Shown piece after piece: positions 35,601 through 45,464 of a DNA stretch of 64,000 bases; within the stretch, counting starts at the first letter, position 1; each line of letters begins with the position of its first letter. This stretch comes from Competibacter_A sp037045685 (GTDB lineage Bacteria; Pseudomonadota; Gammaproteobacteria; Competibacterales; Competibacteraceae), in NCBI GenBank assembly GCA_037045685.1, contig JBAOII010000023.1, positions 372,001-436,000 on the forward strand. The letters run 5' to 3'. Position numbers and translations under genes: made by a program. The notes under the pieces are model-generated. The model ran no database searches and was not told where the DNA came from. It saw only the letters and a program-made list of their open reading frames with translations.

Positions 35601-35768
35601 GGGCGAGGCGCCCGGCAAGGAGGCGGACACCGAGATGGTGGGGAAATCGACGCTCGGCAGCTCGCTGACCGGCAGCGCGCGATAGGCGATCACGCCGAAG
35701 ATCAGGAACGCCGCCATCAGCAGCGTGGTCATCACCGGACGGCGGATGCACAGTTCGGACAGTTGCAT
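32635..35768 (-). pseudogene. RND efflux permease (MdtB/MuxB-like), two single-base frameshifts
   Basis: The three frames together give a full RND inner-membrane pump of about 1040 residues: N-terminal MQLSELCIRRPVMTTLL, porter domains, DNLSLLALTLSVGFVVDDAIVML with the proton-relay Asp pair, VFIPVMFMGGIVGRLL, and a C-terminal GVIMLVGIVKKNAIMMIDFA. An extra base at about 35385-35400 and another at about 34447 shift the frame (QLPADMP to FRKVNPADSP; IISMTL to SLIAVF). Nothing else looks decayed, so this is either a very young pseudogene or a consensus error. If intact, it would form a tripartite exporter with the adaptor encoded just upstream. No outer-membrane channel gene is nearby. Confidence 0.85.
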
Positions 35769-35777
35769 CGGGTTTCC

Positions 35778-36905
35778 TCAGCCGTCCCCGGCCTTGATCT
35801 GTACCTTCGTGCCCGGCGACAACCGTAACTGGCCGTCGGTGACCACCGTTTCGCCCGCCCGCAAGCCCTGACCGATCACCGCGTTTCCGGCTTGCAGCAG
35901 AGTGACCGCGACCGGGCGGGTTTCGACGGTGGCGTCCGGTTTGACCACGAACACGAAACTGCCTTCCGGCCCTTGTTGGACCGCCACCGCCGGAACGGTC
36001 ACGGCATTGGTGAGGGTGTCGAGGGTGAGATCGACGTTCAAGAATTGGCCGGGCGTTAGAGCTAGGGCATCGTTGGACACCGTGGCTTTCATTTGAATTG
36101 CCCCGGTGGTCGGGTCCACCGCGTTGTCGAGAAAGCGCGCCTCGCCGGGGAACCGTTGCCCGCTATCGCCCGGCACGGCGACCGTTACCGGCAGCGTCTC
36201 CGCTCGGAGGGCCGCGCGCAGGCGGGGCAGATAGCGTTCGGGGACGGCGAAGCCGACATAAATCGGCCGTACTCGGTTCAGGGCTGCCAGCGCCGTGTCG
36301 TTGGCCTTGACCGCCGCGCCGGGGGAGACCAGCTTGGCGCCGACGATGCCGGCGAAGGGGGCTTTGATCGTGGTGTAGCTCCGTTGCAGGCGGGCGGATT
36401 CGACCGCCGCCTGATCGGCCCGCGCCGTGGCCGCCAAAGCGTCGGCGGCGACGCGGGCATCCGCCAACTGCTGGTCGGACACGAAACCGCGCCCCTTCAA
36501 GGACAGCAGGCGATCCACGTCGCGCTCCGCCTTGGCCAGTTGCGCCCGGTCGCGGGCCAGGTTCGCCTCGGCCTGTTGCAGGCGGGCCTCGAAATCGGCC
36601 GGATCGAGCCGCGCCAGCACCTCGCCCGCCGCGACCGCCTGCCCCTCGGTAAAGGGCAAGGCCGCGACTTGGCCGTCCACCCGCGCCTTGAGGGTGACGC
36701 TCTCGTAAGCCTCCGCCCGGCCGACCAGATCCAGCACCAGAGGCACGTCCCGGAGCGCGGCTTGCGCGACCGCGACCGGGGCCGTTGGCCCGCTGCGGGT
36801 CGATTTTCGCGGCTCGGCCGCCGCCCAAGGGTAAAAGCGATAGAACGCCGCCCCACCGATAGCCAGGATGATACCGATGAGGATAAGGTTGTTCGGCTTC
36901 TTCAT
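35778..36905 (-). CDS. RND efflux periplasmic adaptor (membrane fusion protein)
   Basis: The protein has 375 residues. An N-terminal membrane anchor (LILIGIILAIGGAAFYRFYPW) is followed by a lipoyl/barrel-sandwich half (VTLKARVDGQVAALPFTEGQ), an alpha-helical hairpin (residues 100-170), the second half motif (TTIKAPFAGIVGAKLVSPGAAV), beta-barrel and membrane-proximal domains. This matches MdtA-like adaptors that link inner-membrane pumps to TolC. The stop is 9 nt before the start of the pump gene, so the two form one operon. The start is the ATG at 36905; its ribosome site is weak. Confidence 0.9.
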   Translation of the reverse strand: MKKPNNLILIGIILAIGGAAFYRFYPWAAAEPRKSTRSGPTAPVAVAQAALRDVPLVLDLVGRAEAYESVTLKARVDGQVAALPFTEGQAVAAGEVLARLDPADFEARLQQAEANLARDRAQLAKAERDVDRLLSLKGRGFVSDQQLADARVAADALAATARADQAAVESARLQRSYTTIKAPFAGIVGAKLVSPGAAVKANDTALAALNRVRPIYVGFAVPERYLPRLRAALRAETLPVTVAVPGDSGQRFPGEARFLDNAVDPTTGAIQMKATVSNDALALTPGQFLNVDLTLDTLTNAVTVPAVAVQQGPEGSFVFVVKPDATVETRPVAVTLLQAGNAVIGQGLRAGETVVTDGQLRLSPGTKVQIKAGDG

Positions 36906-36979
36906 GCCCAATCCACGTCTTGGTTTCCGGCCGGCGCGGGATTCACAGCCGCGGGTTCGCCCGACATCTGGATCGCGGA

Positions 36980-37924
36980 TCAGTCGGCGACGTGGAGGAC
37001 GATTTTGCCCCGAGCGTGACCGCCTTGGCTGATGGCCTGCGCCTGGCGGGCCTCGGCCAGCGGCAAGACGGTGTGAAGGATGGGCTTCATTTGGCCCGCG
37101 TCGATCAGCTCGGCGATGGCCGCGAGCTGTTGGCCGTCGGGTCGGATGAACACGAAGGCGCTCCGCGCCCCACGGGCGGCGGCGGTCGCTTCCGGTGGCG
37201 GACTGACGACCGAAACTAGAATCCCGCCCGGTTTCAACACCTGCCAGGATCGCTCTTGGGTGTCGCCGCCGATGGTGTCGAACACCACGTCCACATCGCT
37301 GACGACATCCTCGAAGCGGGTCTTGGTGTAGTCGATAAATTGGTCGGCGCCCAGTTCCGCGACCAGCCCGATATTGACCGCCGAGGCGGTGGCGATCACC
37401 CGTGCCCCCCTGGCTTTGGCCAGTTGCACCGCCAGACTGCCGACCCCGCCGGCGGCGGCGTGGATCAACACGGTCTGGCCCGCCCGCAATTGGGCCGCAT
37501 CCACCAGCGCTTGCCACGCGGTCAGCGCCGTCAGCGGCACGGCGGCGGCGCGGGTGTGGTCCAGCGAGGCCGGTTTGCGGGCGGCGTCGCTGGCCTTGAC
37601 GGCGATGTATTCGGCATAAGCCCCATCGCGTTCGATGTCGGGGCGGGCGTACACCTCGTCGCCGACCTTGAAAGCGGTGACCTCGGAGCCGGCTTCGACG
37701 ACTTCGCCGGACACGTCCCAGCCGAGGATCAGCGGCAGTTGGTGCTTCAGAAAACCTTGCAGATAACCTTCCCGAATTTTCCAGTCCACCGGATTCACCG
37801 CTGCGGCTCGCACCCGAATCAGGATGTCGTCTGCGGCGAACACGGGCATCGGCACGTCTTCGTGATGGAGCACTTCGGGGCCACCGTAAGCGTGAATGCG
37901 CACGGCTTTCATGGTCAGCATCAT
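36980..37924 (-). CDS. Zeta-crystallin-like NADPH:quinone oxidoreductase
   Basis: The protein has 314 residues of the medium-chain dehydrogenase/reductase fold without catalytic zinc ligands: GroES-like N-terminus (VRIHAYGGPEVL), NPVDWKIREGY, VLIHAAAGGVGSLAVQLAKARGA as the nucleotide-binding loop, and a C-terminus ending KIVLHVAD. Such enzymes reduce quinones or enals with NADPH. The ATG at 37924 has GGAG 7 nt upstream; an ATG at 37912 also fits. It lies upstream of the efflux operon on the same strand, but 75 nt separate them. Its last 28 codons are duplicated at 31027. Confidence 0.88.
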   Translation of the reverse strand: MMLTMKAVRIHAYGGPEVLHHEDVPMPVFAADDILIRVRAAAVNPVDWKIREGYLQGFLKHQLPLILGWDVSGEVVEAGSEVTAFKVGDEVYARPDIERDGAYAEYIAVKASDAARKPASLDHTRAAAVPLTALTAWQALVDAAQLRAGQTVLIHAAAGGVGSLAVQLAKARGARVIATASAVNIGLVAELGADQFIDYTKTRFEDVVSDVDVVFDTIGGDTQERSWQVLKPGGILVSVVSPPPEATAAARGARSAFVFIRPDGQQLAAIAELIDAGQMKPILHTVLPLAEARQAQAISQGGHARGKIVLHVAD

Positions 37925-38075
37925 GAGAATTCTCCAGCGATGGTCATCGGCGACGGGTTCTTTATCCTGAACCGATAGACAGCGGTTTGAAAAGGGTATT
38001 CGGCGACCCCGCAGAATCGCGGACGATCCCACGACTCGGGCGGGGGCCTGATAAGATGGTCGGCGATCTTCCGCC

Positions 38076-38112
38076 CACAGCCCTCACCTGCAGCGCCTTT
38101 TTCGCTGGCGGG
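38076..38112. repeat. Possible diverged REP-like palindrome
   Basis: CAGCCCTCACCTGCAGCGCC followed by TTTTTCGCTGGCGGGCGAGGG can fold through AGCGCC/GGCG pairing and keeps the CCCTCAC and GCGAGGG ends typical of the family. It lies between divergent genes. Confidence 0.4.
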
Positions 38113-38146
38113 CGAGGGAAGTAAACCATGAAAGGCCACTTCGATC

Positions 38147-39292
38147 ATGCCGACCACCATCAACCGAATCGAATTGCCATCGCCCGCGCCCGGCACGCAG
38201 CGAACGTTGCGGGTCCATCGTTACGGCACGCCCGGCGCCCGACCCAAAGCCTACTTTCAGGCCGCCCTCCACGCCGACGAAATCCCTGGACTGCTGGTCG
38301 CGCAACATCTGTTGCGCGGACTGGAACAGGCCCAGGCGGAAGGGCGCATCATCGGTGAGGTGGTGGTGGTGCCGGTCGCCAATCCCATCGGCTTGGGCCA
38401 GCATGTGAACGGCCGGTTGCTGGGGCGCTTCGATTTCGAGAGCACCGGCAATTTCAATCGCGGCTTTCCCGACTTGGCGCCGCTCGCGCTGGAGCGGTTG
38501 CGCGGTCGCTTGAGCGTCGATCCGGCGGCCAACGCGGCCCTGATTCGCGAAACGCTCCGCGCCGTGCTGGCGGAACAGCGGGCACTGCGGGAGACGGAAG
38601 CGCTCAAGCGGGCGCTGTTGGATTTGGCCATCGATGCCGATTACGTTTTCGATTTGCATTGCGACGGCGAAGCGCTGTTGCATTTATACGCCTCGCGGTG
38701 GCAGCGCGACGAGGCGGTGGCGTTGGGAGCGGATCTGGGCGCGGCGGCGATTCTGCTGGAGGCAGAACCGGGCGGCAACCCGTTCGACGAAGCCTGCGCC
38801 GGGCCGTGGTGGAAACTGCGCGAAGCGCTGGCGGGAGAGGGAGCCGTGCCCCTGGCCTGTTTCGCGACCACGGTGGAATTGCGCGGTCAGGCGGACGTGA
38901 ACGACGACTATGCGGCGGCCGACGCGGCGGCGCTGCTGCGTTTCCTGCAACGGCGCGGAGTCGTTGCAGGCGAGCCGGGTTCAATGCCCGAACCGCGCTG
39001 CGAGCCGACGCCCCTGGACGGAGTGGACGTGCTGACCGCGCCGGCTGCCGGCGTACTGGTTTATCGCAAGCAGTTGGGCGACCGGGTGGCGGCGGGCGAA
39101 GTGGTGGCGGAACTGGTGGACCCGCTGGGCGAGCCGATTGGCGCGGCGCGGACACCGATTCAAAGCGCCACCGGAGGGGTGTTGTTCGCCCGCATGACCG
39201 AGCGACTGGCCCGACCGGGGCAGAAGTTCTGCAAGGTCGCCGGCCGAGAGCCGTTGAGCTACCGTCAGGCCGGGAAGCTGTTGGACGATTGA
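38147..39292 (+). CDS. Succinylglutamate desuccinylase/aspartoacylase-family hydrolase
   Basis: The protein has 381 residues. It belongs to the M14-like zinc hydrolases of the AstE/AspA type. Probable zinc ligands are in ALHADEIPG (His and Glu), with a third His in DYVFDLHCDGE. A Glu in TTVELRG may be catalytic. A C-terminal beta-rich domain (DVLTAPAAGVLVYRKQLGDRV) is lipoyl-like, as in this subfamily. The exact substrate, an N-acyl amino acid or a peptide, cannot be told from sequence. The start is the ATG at 38147; no strong ribosome site is present. Confidence 0.82.
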   Translation: MPTTINRIELPSPAPGTQRTLRVHRYGTPGARPKAYFQAALHADEIPGLLVAQHLLRGLEQAQAEGRIIGEVVVVPVANPIGLGQHVNGRLLGRFDFESTGNFNRGFPDLAPLALERLRGRLSVDPAANAALIRETLRAVLAEQRALRETEALKRALLDLAIDADYVFDLHCDGEALLHLYASRWQRDEAVALGADLGAAAILLEAEPGGNPFDEACAGPWWKLREALAGEGAVPLACFATTVELRGQADVNDDYAAADAAALLRFLQRRGVVAGEPGSMPEPRCEPTPLDGVDVLTAPAAGVLVYRKQLGDRVAAGEVVAELVDPLGEPIGAARTPIQSATGGVLFARMTERLARPGQKFCKVAGREPLSYRQAGKLLDD

Positions 39293-39319
39293 GGGCGCGG
39301 TGGGGATTCGGCGCCCCGG

Positions 39320-39763
39320 TCAGTTGCCAATCCGAATCCCCCACACCCCGAGGCCGCGCTGGCGGGCGATCTTTTCCAATACGACGTATTCCGGCGGCGC
39401 GTCGGGGGCGGCGGCGGCCCAGCCTTGCTGGATCAGCCATGCGGCCAGATCCTCATCGTTGACCGTGCAATGGGCGGTCACGTCGCCGTTGGGTCGGCGC
39501 TCCCTGATATCGCAGTGAACGAAGTTGACGCCGATCTTGAAGTTTAAGGCCAGCGCCGCCTGTGGGGCGCAGGTGATCGGCCGGACATTGCTTTGGCAGG
39601 CTTGATCGGTCGGCGGGATGATGATGCCGTCCAGCCGCACCGTGCGGTTGTCCACGCGCAAGCTGCCGTCGTCGTTGACGAAGGCGTAGCTGGACAGGTC
39701 CGACGCCGGCGCTTCAAGGCTGGTCAGGAGGAGGGCGAGCAGTAGCGGAAGCGCGGGTTTCAT
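39320..39763 (-). CDS. Exported thermonuclease-like protein
   Basis: The protein has 147 residues with a clear signal peptide (KPALPLLLALLLTSLEAPAS). The mature part has the SNase-like OB fold: a VRLDGIIIP-type strand, CAPQAALALNFKIG, and a C-terminal QQGWAAAAPDAPPEY.VLE...RQRGLGVWG characteristic of secreted SNase homologues. The catalytic Arg/Glu residues of staphylococcal nuclease are not clearly kept, so activity is uncertain. GGAGG lies 5 nt before the ATG at 39763. Confidence 0.75.
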   Translation of the reverse strand: MKPALPLLLALLLTSLEAPASDLSSYAFVNDDGSLRVDNRTVRLDGIIIPPTDQACQSNVRPITCAPQAALALNFKIGVNFVHCDIRERRPNGDVTAHCTVNDEDLAAWLIQQGWAAAAPDAPPEYVVLEKIARQRGLGVWGIRIGN

Positions 39764-39927
39764 GGAATCCTCCCGGATGTTGGGCGAGCATCCGACATTC
39801 TGGAGAGGTCGCATGGGAAAAACCATCGCGCCCGAACGCCGCAAACCGGATTTGGCGCTCCTGATCGGGATCGAGATTGATTATCATGTCGCCTATCCGT
39901 AATCCACGAACGAGCAGGTGAATCGAG

Positions 39928-40170
39928 ATGGACTTGATCGGGTTTTTGTTGATCGGTTTGATCGCGGGCTGGATCGCCACCCAGTTCATGCGCGGCGGCA
40001 GCATGGGGTTGGTGGGCAATCTGGTCATCGGGGTGATCGGCGCCTTCGTCGGCGGTTTTCTGTTTCGGCTGATCGGCTTGGCCGCCGTCGGCCTGATCGG
40101 CAAGCTCATCACCGCCACGGTGGGCGCGGTGGTGCTGCTGTACGTGGTGCGGTTGCTGAAGAAAGCCTAG
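39928..40170 (+). CDS. GlsB/YeaQ/YmgE-family small membrane protein
   Basis: The protein has 80 residues and three hydrophobic helices rich in Gly, with the family pattern LIGLIAGWIATQFMRGG and LVIGVIGAFVGGFLF. These transglycosylase-associated-like proteins are small inner-membrane proteins linked to envelope stress; their activity is unknown. AGGTG lies about 7 nt upstream. Confidence 0.85.
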   Translation: MDLIGFLLIGLIAGWIATQFMRGGSMGLVGNLVIGVIGAFVGGFLFRLIGLAAVGLIGKLITATVGAVVLLYVVRLLKKA

Positions 40171-40197
40171 CGGCCTCAGCCCGAATTTTGCCGATCC

Positions 40198-41797
40198 GTG
40201 GACGCGCTCTGGCTGGCTTTGGCGTTCCTGCTCGGGCTGGTCGGTCCGCCACATGGGCTTGCCGGCGCTGGTCGGCTATCTGGCCGCCGGCTTCGCGCTG
40301 AACGCTCTGGGTCGGCAGAGCAGCGAATTGCTGGATCAGATCGCCCATGCCGGCGTGCTGCTGCTGCTGTTCGGTGTCGGCCTCAAGCTGCGGCTGAAGA
40401 GTCTGGCTCGCCCGGATGTCTGGGGCGGGGGCGGGTTGCACCTGCTGGTCAGCACGGCCGTGCTCGGCCCGGGGCTGTGGGCGGTGTCGGCGCTGTCCGT
40501 GGGACAGGCGCTGTTTCTGGCGGTCACTCTGGGTTTTTCCAGCACGGTGCTGGCGGCCAAGGCGCTGGAGGAAAAGGCCGAACTGCGGGCTTTTCACGGC
40601 CGGCTGGCGATCGGCATCCTGATCATTCAGGACTTGGCGGCCTTGGCCTTGATGGCGCTGGCGGGCGCGGCGGCACCCACGCCGTGGGCGTTGCTGGTGC
40701 TGGGGCTGCCGCTGTTGCGGCCGCTGGTCGCGAGAGTGCTGGACTGGAGCGGCCACGACGAGTTGCTGGTGCTGTACGGGCTGGCGCTGGCGCTGGTGGT
40801 CGGCGGGCTGGGTTTCGAGCGGCTCGGGCTGAGCGCGGAGCTGGGCGCGCTGCTGCTGGGCGCGCTGCTGGCCGGCCATCCCCGCGCGGTGGAGCTGGCC
40901 AAATCCCTGTGGTCGCTCAAGGAAGTCTTTTTGGTCGGTTTTTTCCTGCAAATCGGTCTGCTGGGCTGGCCGAGCCCGGAGATCGTGGGCGGGGCGGTGT
41001 TGCTGGCGCTGCTGTTGCCGCTCAAGGCCGCGCTGTTTTTCTTCGTTCTGGTCGCGTTTCGGCTGCGCGCCCGCACCGCGTTTCTGACCGCGCTGGCGCT
41101 CGCCAGCTACAGCGAGTTTGCCCTGATCGCCGTGAAGTTCATGGTCGGCAACGGGCAGTTGAACGCCGATTGGCTGGTGTTGCTGGCGTTGACCGTGGCG
41201 CTGTCGTTCGCGGTGGCCGCGCCGCTGAATCGGTTTGCCCACGGGCTTTACGAGCGGCTGGAAACGTGGCTGGCGCGCTTCGAGCGACCCGAGCGGCATC
41301 CCGACGAACAACCGGTGTCGCTGGGCAGAACCCAGATCCTGATTTTGGGGATGGGCCACGCGGGCACCGCCGCTTACGATTTCCTCAAGAAGCGCCAGCA
41401 GGTTCCCGAAGCCCACAAGGTGCGGATGGTGTCCGGGATCGACTCGGACTTGGTCAAGGTCGAGCGGCACATCCACCAAGGTCGCCGGGTGGTGTACGCC
41501 GATGCCGAGGACCCCGGCTTCTGGCATCGCCTGCATTTGGACGGGCTCAAGGCGGTGATTCTGGCCATGCCGGACCCGGAGGCGAAGCGCATCGCCAGCG
41601 AGCAACTGCGGCGACACGGCTTCGAGGGCCTGATCGGCGCGATCAGCCACCATCCCGAGGAGGAGAGCGCCTTGAAGGCGGCGGGCGCCGACATGACTTT
41701 CCTGGCCTTCAACGAGGTCGGCGTCGGTTTGGCCGAGCACGTTTGGGAGGCGTTGGAGAAACGCTCCGGCCGGCCGGCCGAACGCGCGGCGGACTGA
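40198..41797 (+). pseudogene. Kef-type cation:proton antiporter with one frameshift near the N-terminus
   Basis: From the ATG at 40253 this encodes 514 residues: a CPA2 antiporter membrane domain with 10 or more helices (HAGVLLLLFGVGLKL, ILIIQDLAALALM with the conserved acidic residue) and a C-terminal TrkA-N-like Rossmann region (QILILGMGHAGTAAYDFL) that would bind NAD or glutathione. The missing first helix is encoded from the GTG at 40198 in another frame (DALWLALAFLLGLV); one extra G near 40243 separates the two parts. Either translation starts internally at 40253, giving a protein that lacks its first helix, or the base is an error. Its job would be K+ or Na+ efflux coupled to protons. 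Confidence 0.8.
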
Positions 41798-41869
41798 CGC
41801 CGGCGGATGGGGTTGCCTGGACGGGGCGGCGGCGGGTATTGGGCGACCGGTCCCGCCCGGCGAGCCGCC

Positions 41870-43876
41870 TCAAAAACTCCACTTGAGCCGCGCCAGGACG
41901 CTGCGCTCCACTTGGGTGGAGAGCACGCCGGCGCTGCCGACCACATTTCCGGATAGCTCGACGAACTCCGGATGTTTCGCGTCCAACAAATTGCTGCCGA
42001 TCAGTTCCAGCTCCAGATCCGCGAGCGGGCGCCAGCCCAGTCGCAGGTCCAGTTCCAGATAGGATTCGATGTCGCTGTCGGGCAGGGCAGCGACGTAGCG
42101 CAGGGTGGTATCCAGCTCCAGATCGGGTCCCAGATCCAGCAGGGAACGCAGGTGCAACTGGTGGGGCGGCGCCCGATTCCAAAAAGCCGCCGACGCGGTG
42201 TCGGTGCTGCCGGGGTCGGGGGTCAGCGCCACGTCCAGCCAAGTGTAGGCGGTCTTGATCCGCCAGCGCCGGTCGATGTCCCACACCGCCGCCAGTTCGA
42301 TCCCCTTGCTGTGGCCGCTCATGCGGTTGTCCAGGGCGAGCGTCACTGGAGGGGGAAACGGCCGGCCGACCAGCTCCGTGGTCACCAGGTCGCCGTAATC
42401 GTTGTAGAAAGCGACCAAGTCCAGGGCCAGGGTCGACGCCGGTTGCAGGCGCAGTCCGACCTCGTAGGCGATCAGCCGCTCGGCCAGAAGCGCGGGATTG
42501 CCCAAGGCGCGCACGGTGCCGACATTGACGGCGAAGTCGCTTTCGATGCGCGAGGGGGTCCGGACGGCCCGGGACACGGACGCCCACCAGGTGGTGTGGC
42601 CCTCCGGGGTCCACAGGGCGCGCACGCTGGGTTGCCACTCGTCGCCGGTGTAATCGTTGCGCTCGTACTTGGTTCCCAGGATCAGATGTAGCTGTTCCGG
42701 AACCAGCGCGATATCGTCTTGAACGAAGGCGCTGAACGTCGGCGAGTCGCGCTCATCGTTCGCGAAGACCAAGGGCGAACCGGGAGGGGTGCGCAGGCGA
42801 TCCCGCGTCTGGCGGTAGCCAAACCCCCAGATCAGGGCTTGCCGCTCGCTGGCGGGGAACCAGTGTTGGAAGTCCAGATCGAGGGTATCCCGCTCCTCGC
42901 TCAGAGAGGTGTTGGCGCGTTCGGTGCGGTCCAGATAGAACTGCGCGTCCAGGCCCGATCCGTCGGACAGTCGCCGGGACCAGCGGGCCAACAGGTTGCC
43001 GCCCTCGGCGTCGGTCGGGTCGCTGGTCACCGACCGGGAGCCCGGCTGCCGGCCGGGCACCAGCAGGGTTTGATCGGCCCGGATCGAGTAATGGTCGCCC
43101 TGGACGGTGAGGGTGTCCCGCGAGGTCGGTTCGAAATCGGCCCGAAATCCCGTGCGGGCGCTGTTCCAGCCGTCGGTCGCCGCGCTGCCGTCGAACAGCG
43201 TGTTGTCCCGGCGCTCGAAGCCCTTGGCGTACAAGCGCAGCGAGCCGGTCTCGCCCAGGGCGGCGCCGTAGCGCGCGCTCGCCGAGACCTGTTCCTCGCT
43301 GCCGGCTCCCAGCACCAGCAGGCCGCCACGGGTGTCGTTGGCCGAGCGGGTGATGATGTTGATGATGCCGTTGACGGCGTTGGCGCCCCACAGCGTGGCG
43401 CCCGGACCGCGGATGACCTCGATGCGCTCGATGTCATCCAGCATCGTGTCCTGCGCGTCCCAGAAGACGCCGGAATCCAACGGGGTGTACACGCTGCGCC
43501 CGTCCACCAGCACCAGCAGTTTGTTGGCGAAGCGGCCGTTGAAGCCGCGCACGGAAATGGCCCACTTGTTACCATCGATGCGGGCGACATCGACCCCCGG
43601 CACCATGCGCAGCAGTTCGGGGATGGAGGAGGCGCCGGAACGGCGGATGTCATCGCGGGTGATCACGAAAAGCGCCGCCGCCGCTTCGGAGGATTTTTGC
43701 GGCCGGCGCGATACGGAAGTGGCCTCCACGTCCAGCAATTGCTCCAGGCTCATCGCCTTGAGTTCCGGCAGGGTGTCCCCCTTGGCCCCGACAGCGACGG
43801 TTGCCAGCAACAGGAACGCGGAACCCGTCCGGGCCAGAAAAGCGCGTCTTGGACATTTCACGGTTCGGCTCCTCAT
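41870..43876 (-). CDS. TonB-dependent outer-membrane receptor
   Basis: The protein has 668 residues. An N-terminal signal peptide ends near TVAVGAKG. A TonB-box-like region (LKAMSLEQLLDVEATSVSRR) follows, then a plug domain (FVITRDDIRRSGASSIPELLRMVPGV; VLVDGRSVYTPL; IEVIRGPGATLWGANAVNGI) and a 22-strand barrel ending in KWSF with the terminal aromatic residue. The type resembles receptors for siderophores, vitamin B12 or copper, and the substrate is not evident. No riboswitch or Fur box was recognised upstream. It is convergent with the antiporter gene. Confidence 0.9.
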   Translation of the reverse strand: MRSRTVKCPRRAFLARTGSAFLLLATVAVGAKGDTLPELKAMSLEQLLDVEATSVSRRPQKSSEAAAALFVITRDDIRRSGASSIPELLRMVPGVDVARIDGNKWAISVRGFNGRFANKLLVLVDGRSVYTPLDSGVFWDAQDTMLDDIERIEVIRGPGATLWGANAVNGIINIITRSANDTRGGLLVLGAGSEEQVSASARYGAALGETGSLRLYAKGFERRDNTLFDGSAATDGWNSARTGFRADFEPTSRDTLTVQGDHYSIRADQTLLVPGRQPGSRSVTSDPTDAEGGNLLARWSRRLSDGSGLDAQFYLDRTERANTSLSEERDTLDLDFQHWFPASERQALIWGFGYRQTRDRLRTPPGSPLVFANDERDSPTFSAFVQDDIALVPEQLHLILGTKYERNDYTGDEWQPSVRALWTPEGHTTWWASVSRAVRTPSRIESDFAVNVGTVRALGNPALLAERLIAYEVGLRLQPASTLALDLVAFYNDYGDLVTTELVGRPFPPPVTLALDNRMSGHSKGIELAAVWDIDRRWRIKTAYTWLDVALTPDPGSTDTASAAFWNRAPPHQLHLRSLLDLGPDLELDTTLRYVAALPDSDIESYLELDLRLGWRPLADLELELIGSNLLDAKHPEFVELSGNVVGSAGVLSTQVERSVLARLKWSF

Positions 43877-44047
43877 TACGCTCGCCCGATTATTCTACAG
43901 GCTTAAGCGCTATTGTTGGCTTTCCAATAGGGTTATTCGTCGCTGGCACAATCATCTTTTGGTCCGATTTCGGGCGGGATGACACCAATCCGCCGGGTCG
44001 CGGTCTATTGGGCGACGAGTGAGCCAACGACCGCGAGAGGTGAGCCG

Positions 44048-44461
44048 ATGAATTACAAAATCACTAAAAGCGACGCTGAATGGCGTTCGCAGTTAACTCC
44101 GCAGCAATACTCGGTTTGCCGGCAGAAGGGCACCGAGCGGGCCTTTACCGGCGACTATCACGACTGTCACGATTCGGGGATTTATCGCTGCGCGTGCTGC
44201 GGCAATCCGGTGTTCGGTTCCGCGACCAAATTCGACTCCGGCACCGGCTGGCCGAGCTTCTGGGAGCCGGCGCAGGCCGAGAGCGTGGCCACCGCCGAAG
44301 ATCGCGGTTTGTTCATGCGCCGCACCGAGGTGTTGTGCGCGGACTGCGGCGCGCATCTGGGCCACGTTTTCGACGACGGCCCGCAGCCGACCGGCTTGCG
44401 CTACTGCATCAATTCGGTGGCCTTGAAACTGGAGGCGAAGCCGCCGAACTCGTCGGATTGA
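44048..44461 (+). CDS. msrB: Peptide methionine-(R)-S-oxide reductase MsrB
   Basis: The protein has 137 residues. Two CxxC zinc sites (CACC, CADC) and the catalytic Cys in RYCINSVAL define MsrB, which reduces methionine-R-sulfoxide in proteins using thioredoxin. TGWPSF and HLGHVF are also kept. No signal peptide is present, so it acts in the cytoplasm. The ATG at 44048 has GAGGTGAG upstream. The stop lies 4 nt before the stop of the convergent MepA gene. Confidence 0.95.
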   Translation: MNYKITKSDAEWRSQLTPQQYSVCRQKGTERAFTGDYHDCHDSGIYRCACCGNPVFGSATKFDSGTGWPSFWEPAQAESVATAEDRGLFMRRTEVLCADCGAHLGHVFDDGPQPTGLRYCINSVALKLEAKPPNSSD

Positions 44462-44464
44462 AAC

Positions 44465-45322
44465 CTATCGCCGCCACGCCGTCGGGCTGTTCAGGACCGC
44501 GTAACAGGCGGCGGGCAGATTTTCGGTCGATGGCGGTTCGGGTTTCTTGTAGGGCTTGGGGTTGCGCGCCGCCTGCACGATGTCCCGGACCCAGTTGGCG
44601 AGATCGGCATCGCAGCCGTCGCCGGGCGGGATCGGTTTTTGCGGCTGGCATTGGGCGGAATCGAGCGGGCAGGCCAGCCGGACGTGGAAGTGCGCGTCGT
44701 GCCCCCACCAAGGACGTACCTTGTTCAACCAGCGCCGGTCGGTTTCGCTGTCGCACAAGGCTTGTTTGATGATGGCGTTGACGAAAATGCGGTCCACTTC
44801 GGGGGACAGCGCCGCCTGTCTCAACGTGTCCCGATAGCGCGGCGACCAGTTGGCATAGTTCAGCGTGCCTTCGGTGGCCCGGATCATCGTCGGCGCTCCC
44901 AACCGTTCGGTTTCCGGTCGCGGCAACACCTGGTTGCGAGACTGTTGCAGAAACCAGATATCGGCATCCAGCCCGATCTGATGGCTGCGGTGACCGCTCG
45001 ACATCGGACCGCCGCGCGGCTGCCCCAAATCGCCGATCAGCAACCGGTCGCCGCGCGCCGCCGCTTGTTGGCTCAATCGCTCCAGAAACCGGATCAGGCT
45101 CGGATGGCCGTAATAGCGGTTGCGGCTGAGGCGCATGGCTTGATACCCATCACCCACCAAGGGCAGGGCCACCGCGCCGACGATGCAGCCGGCGTTGTAA
45201 GAACCGATGACTTCGGGCCGACCCGGCAAAGGGTAGGCGACCTCGCTCCAGCCGTTGCCGGCGTGGGCGGGCGCGAATCCCGACAGCAACAGGAACAGCG
45301 GCAGGCAAAAACGGGTTCTCAT
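44465..45322 (-). CDS. mepA: Penicillin-insensitive murein endopeptidase MepA
   Basis: The protein has 285 residues with a signal peptide (FCLPLFLLLSGFAPAHA). It has the LAS-type zinc peptidase motifs SSGHRSHQIGLDADIWF and HDAHFHVRLAC, and paired cysteines expected of the periplasmic fold. MepA cuts D-Ala-meso-DAP cross-links in peptidoglycan. GGAG lies about 10 nt before the ATG at 45322. Confidence 0.93.
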   Translation of the reverse strand: MRTRFCLPLFLLLSGFAPAHAGNGWSEVAYPLPGRPEVIGSYNAGCIVGAVALPLVGDGYQAMRLSRNRYYGHPSLIRFLERLSQQAAARGDRLLIGDLGQPRGGPMSSGHRSHQIGLDADIWFLQQSRNQVLPRPETERLGAPTMIRATEGTLNYANWSPRYRDTLRQAALSPEVDRIFVNAIIKQALCDSETDRRWLNKVRPWWGHDAHFHVRLACPLDSAQCQPQKPIPPGDGCDADLANWVRDIVQAARNPKPYKKPEPPSTENLPAACYAVLNSPTAWRR

Positions 45323-45464
45323 CGGGCGCTCTCTCCGCGAAATGGCTTTCGATAAGCTTAGCCAAGGAATGCCCGTTTGGGCAGCCCCGACCCTTTCGAG
45401 CAAGCCGGATCGTCGCCATGCCCGTTATTCTGGAACCGTGATTCGTTTGGGGGGAGCCCATCCC

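Noticed and set aside
43877..44047. Cobalamin riboswitch or Fur box before the TonB receptor
   Set aside because: No B12-box-like motif or 19-bp Fur palindrome was seen. The region is short and partly upstream of MsrB on the other strand.
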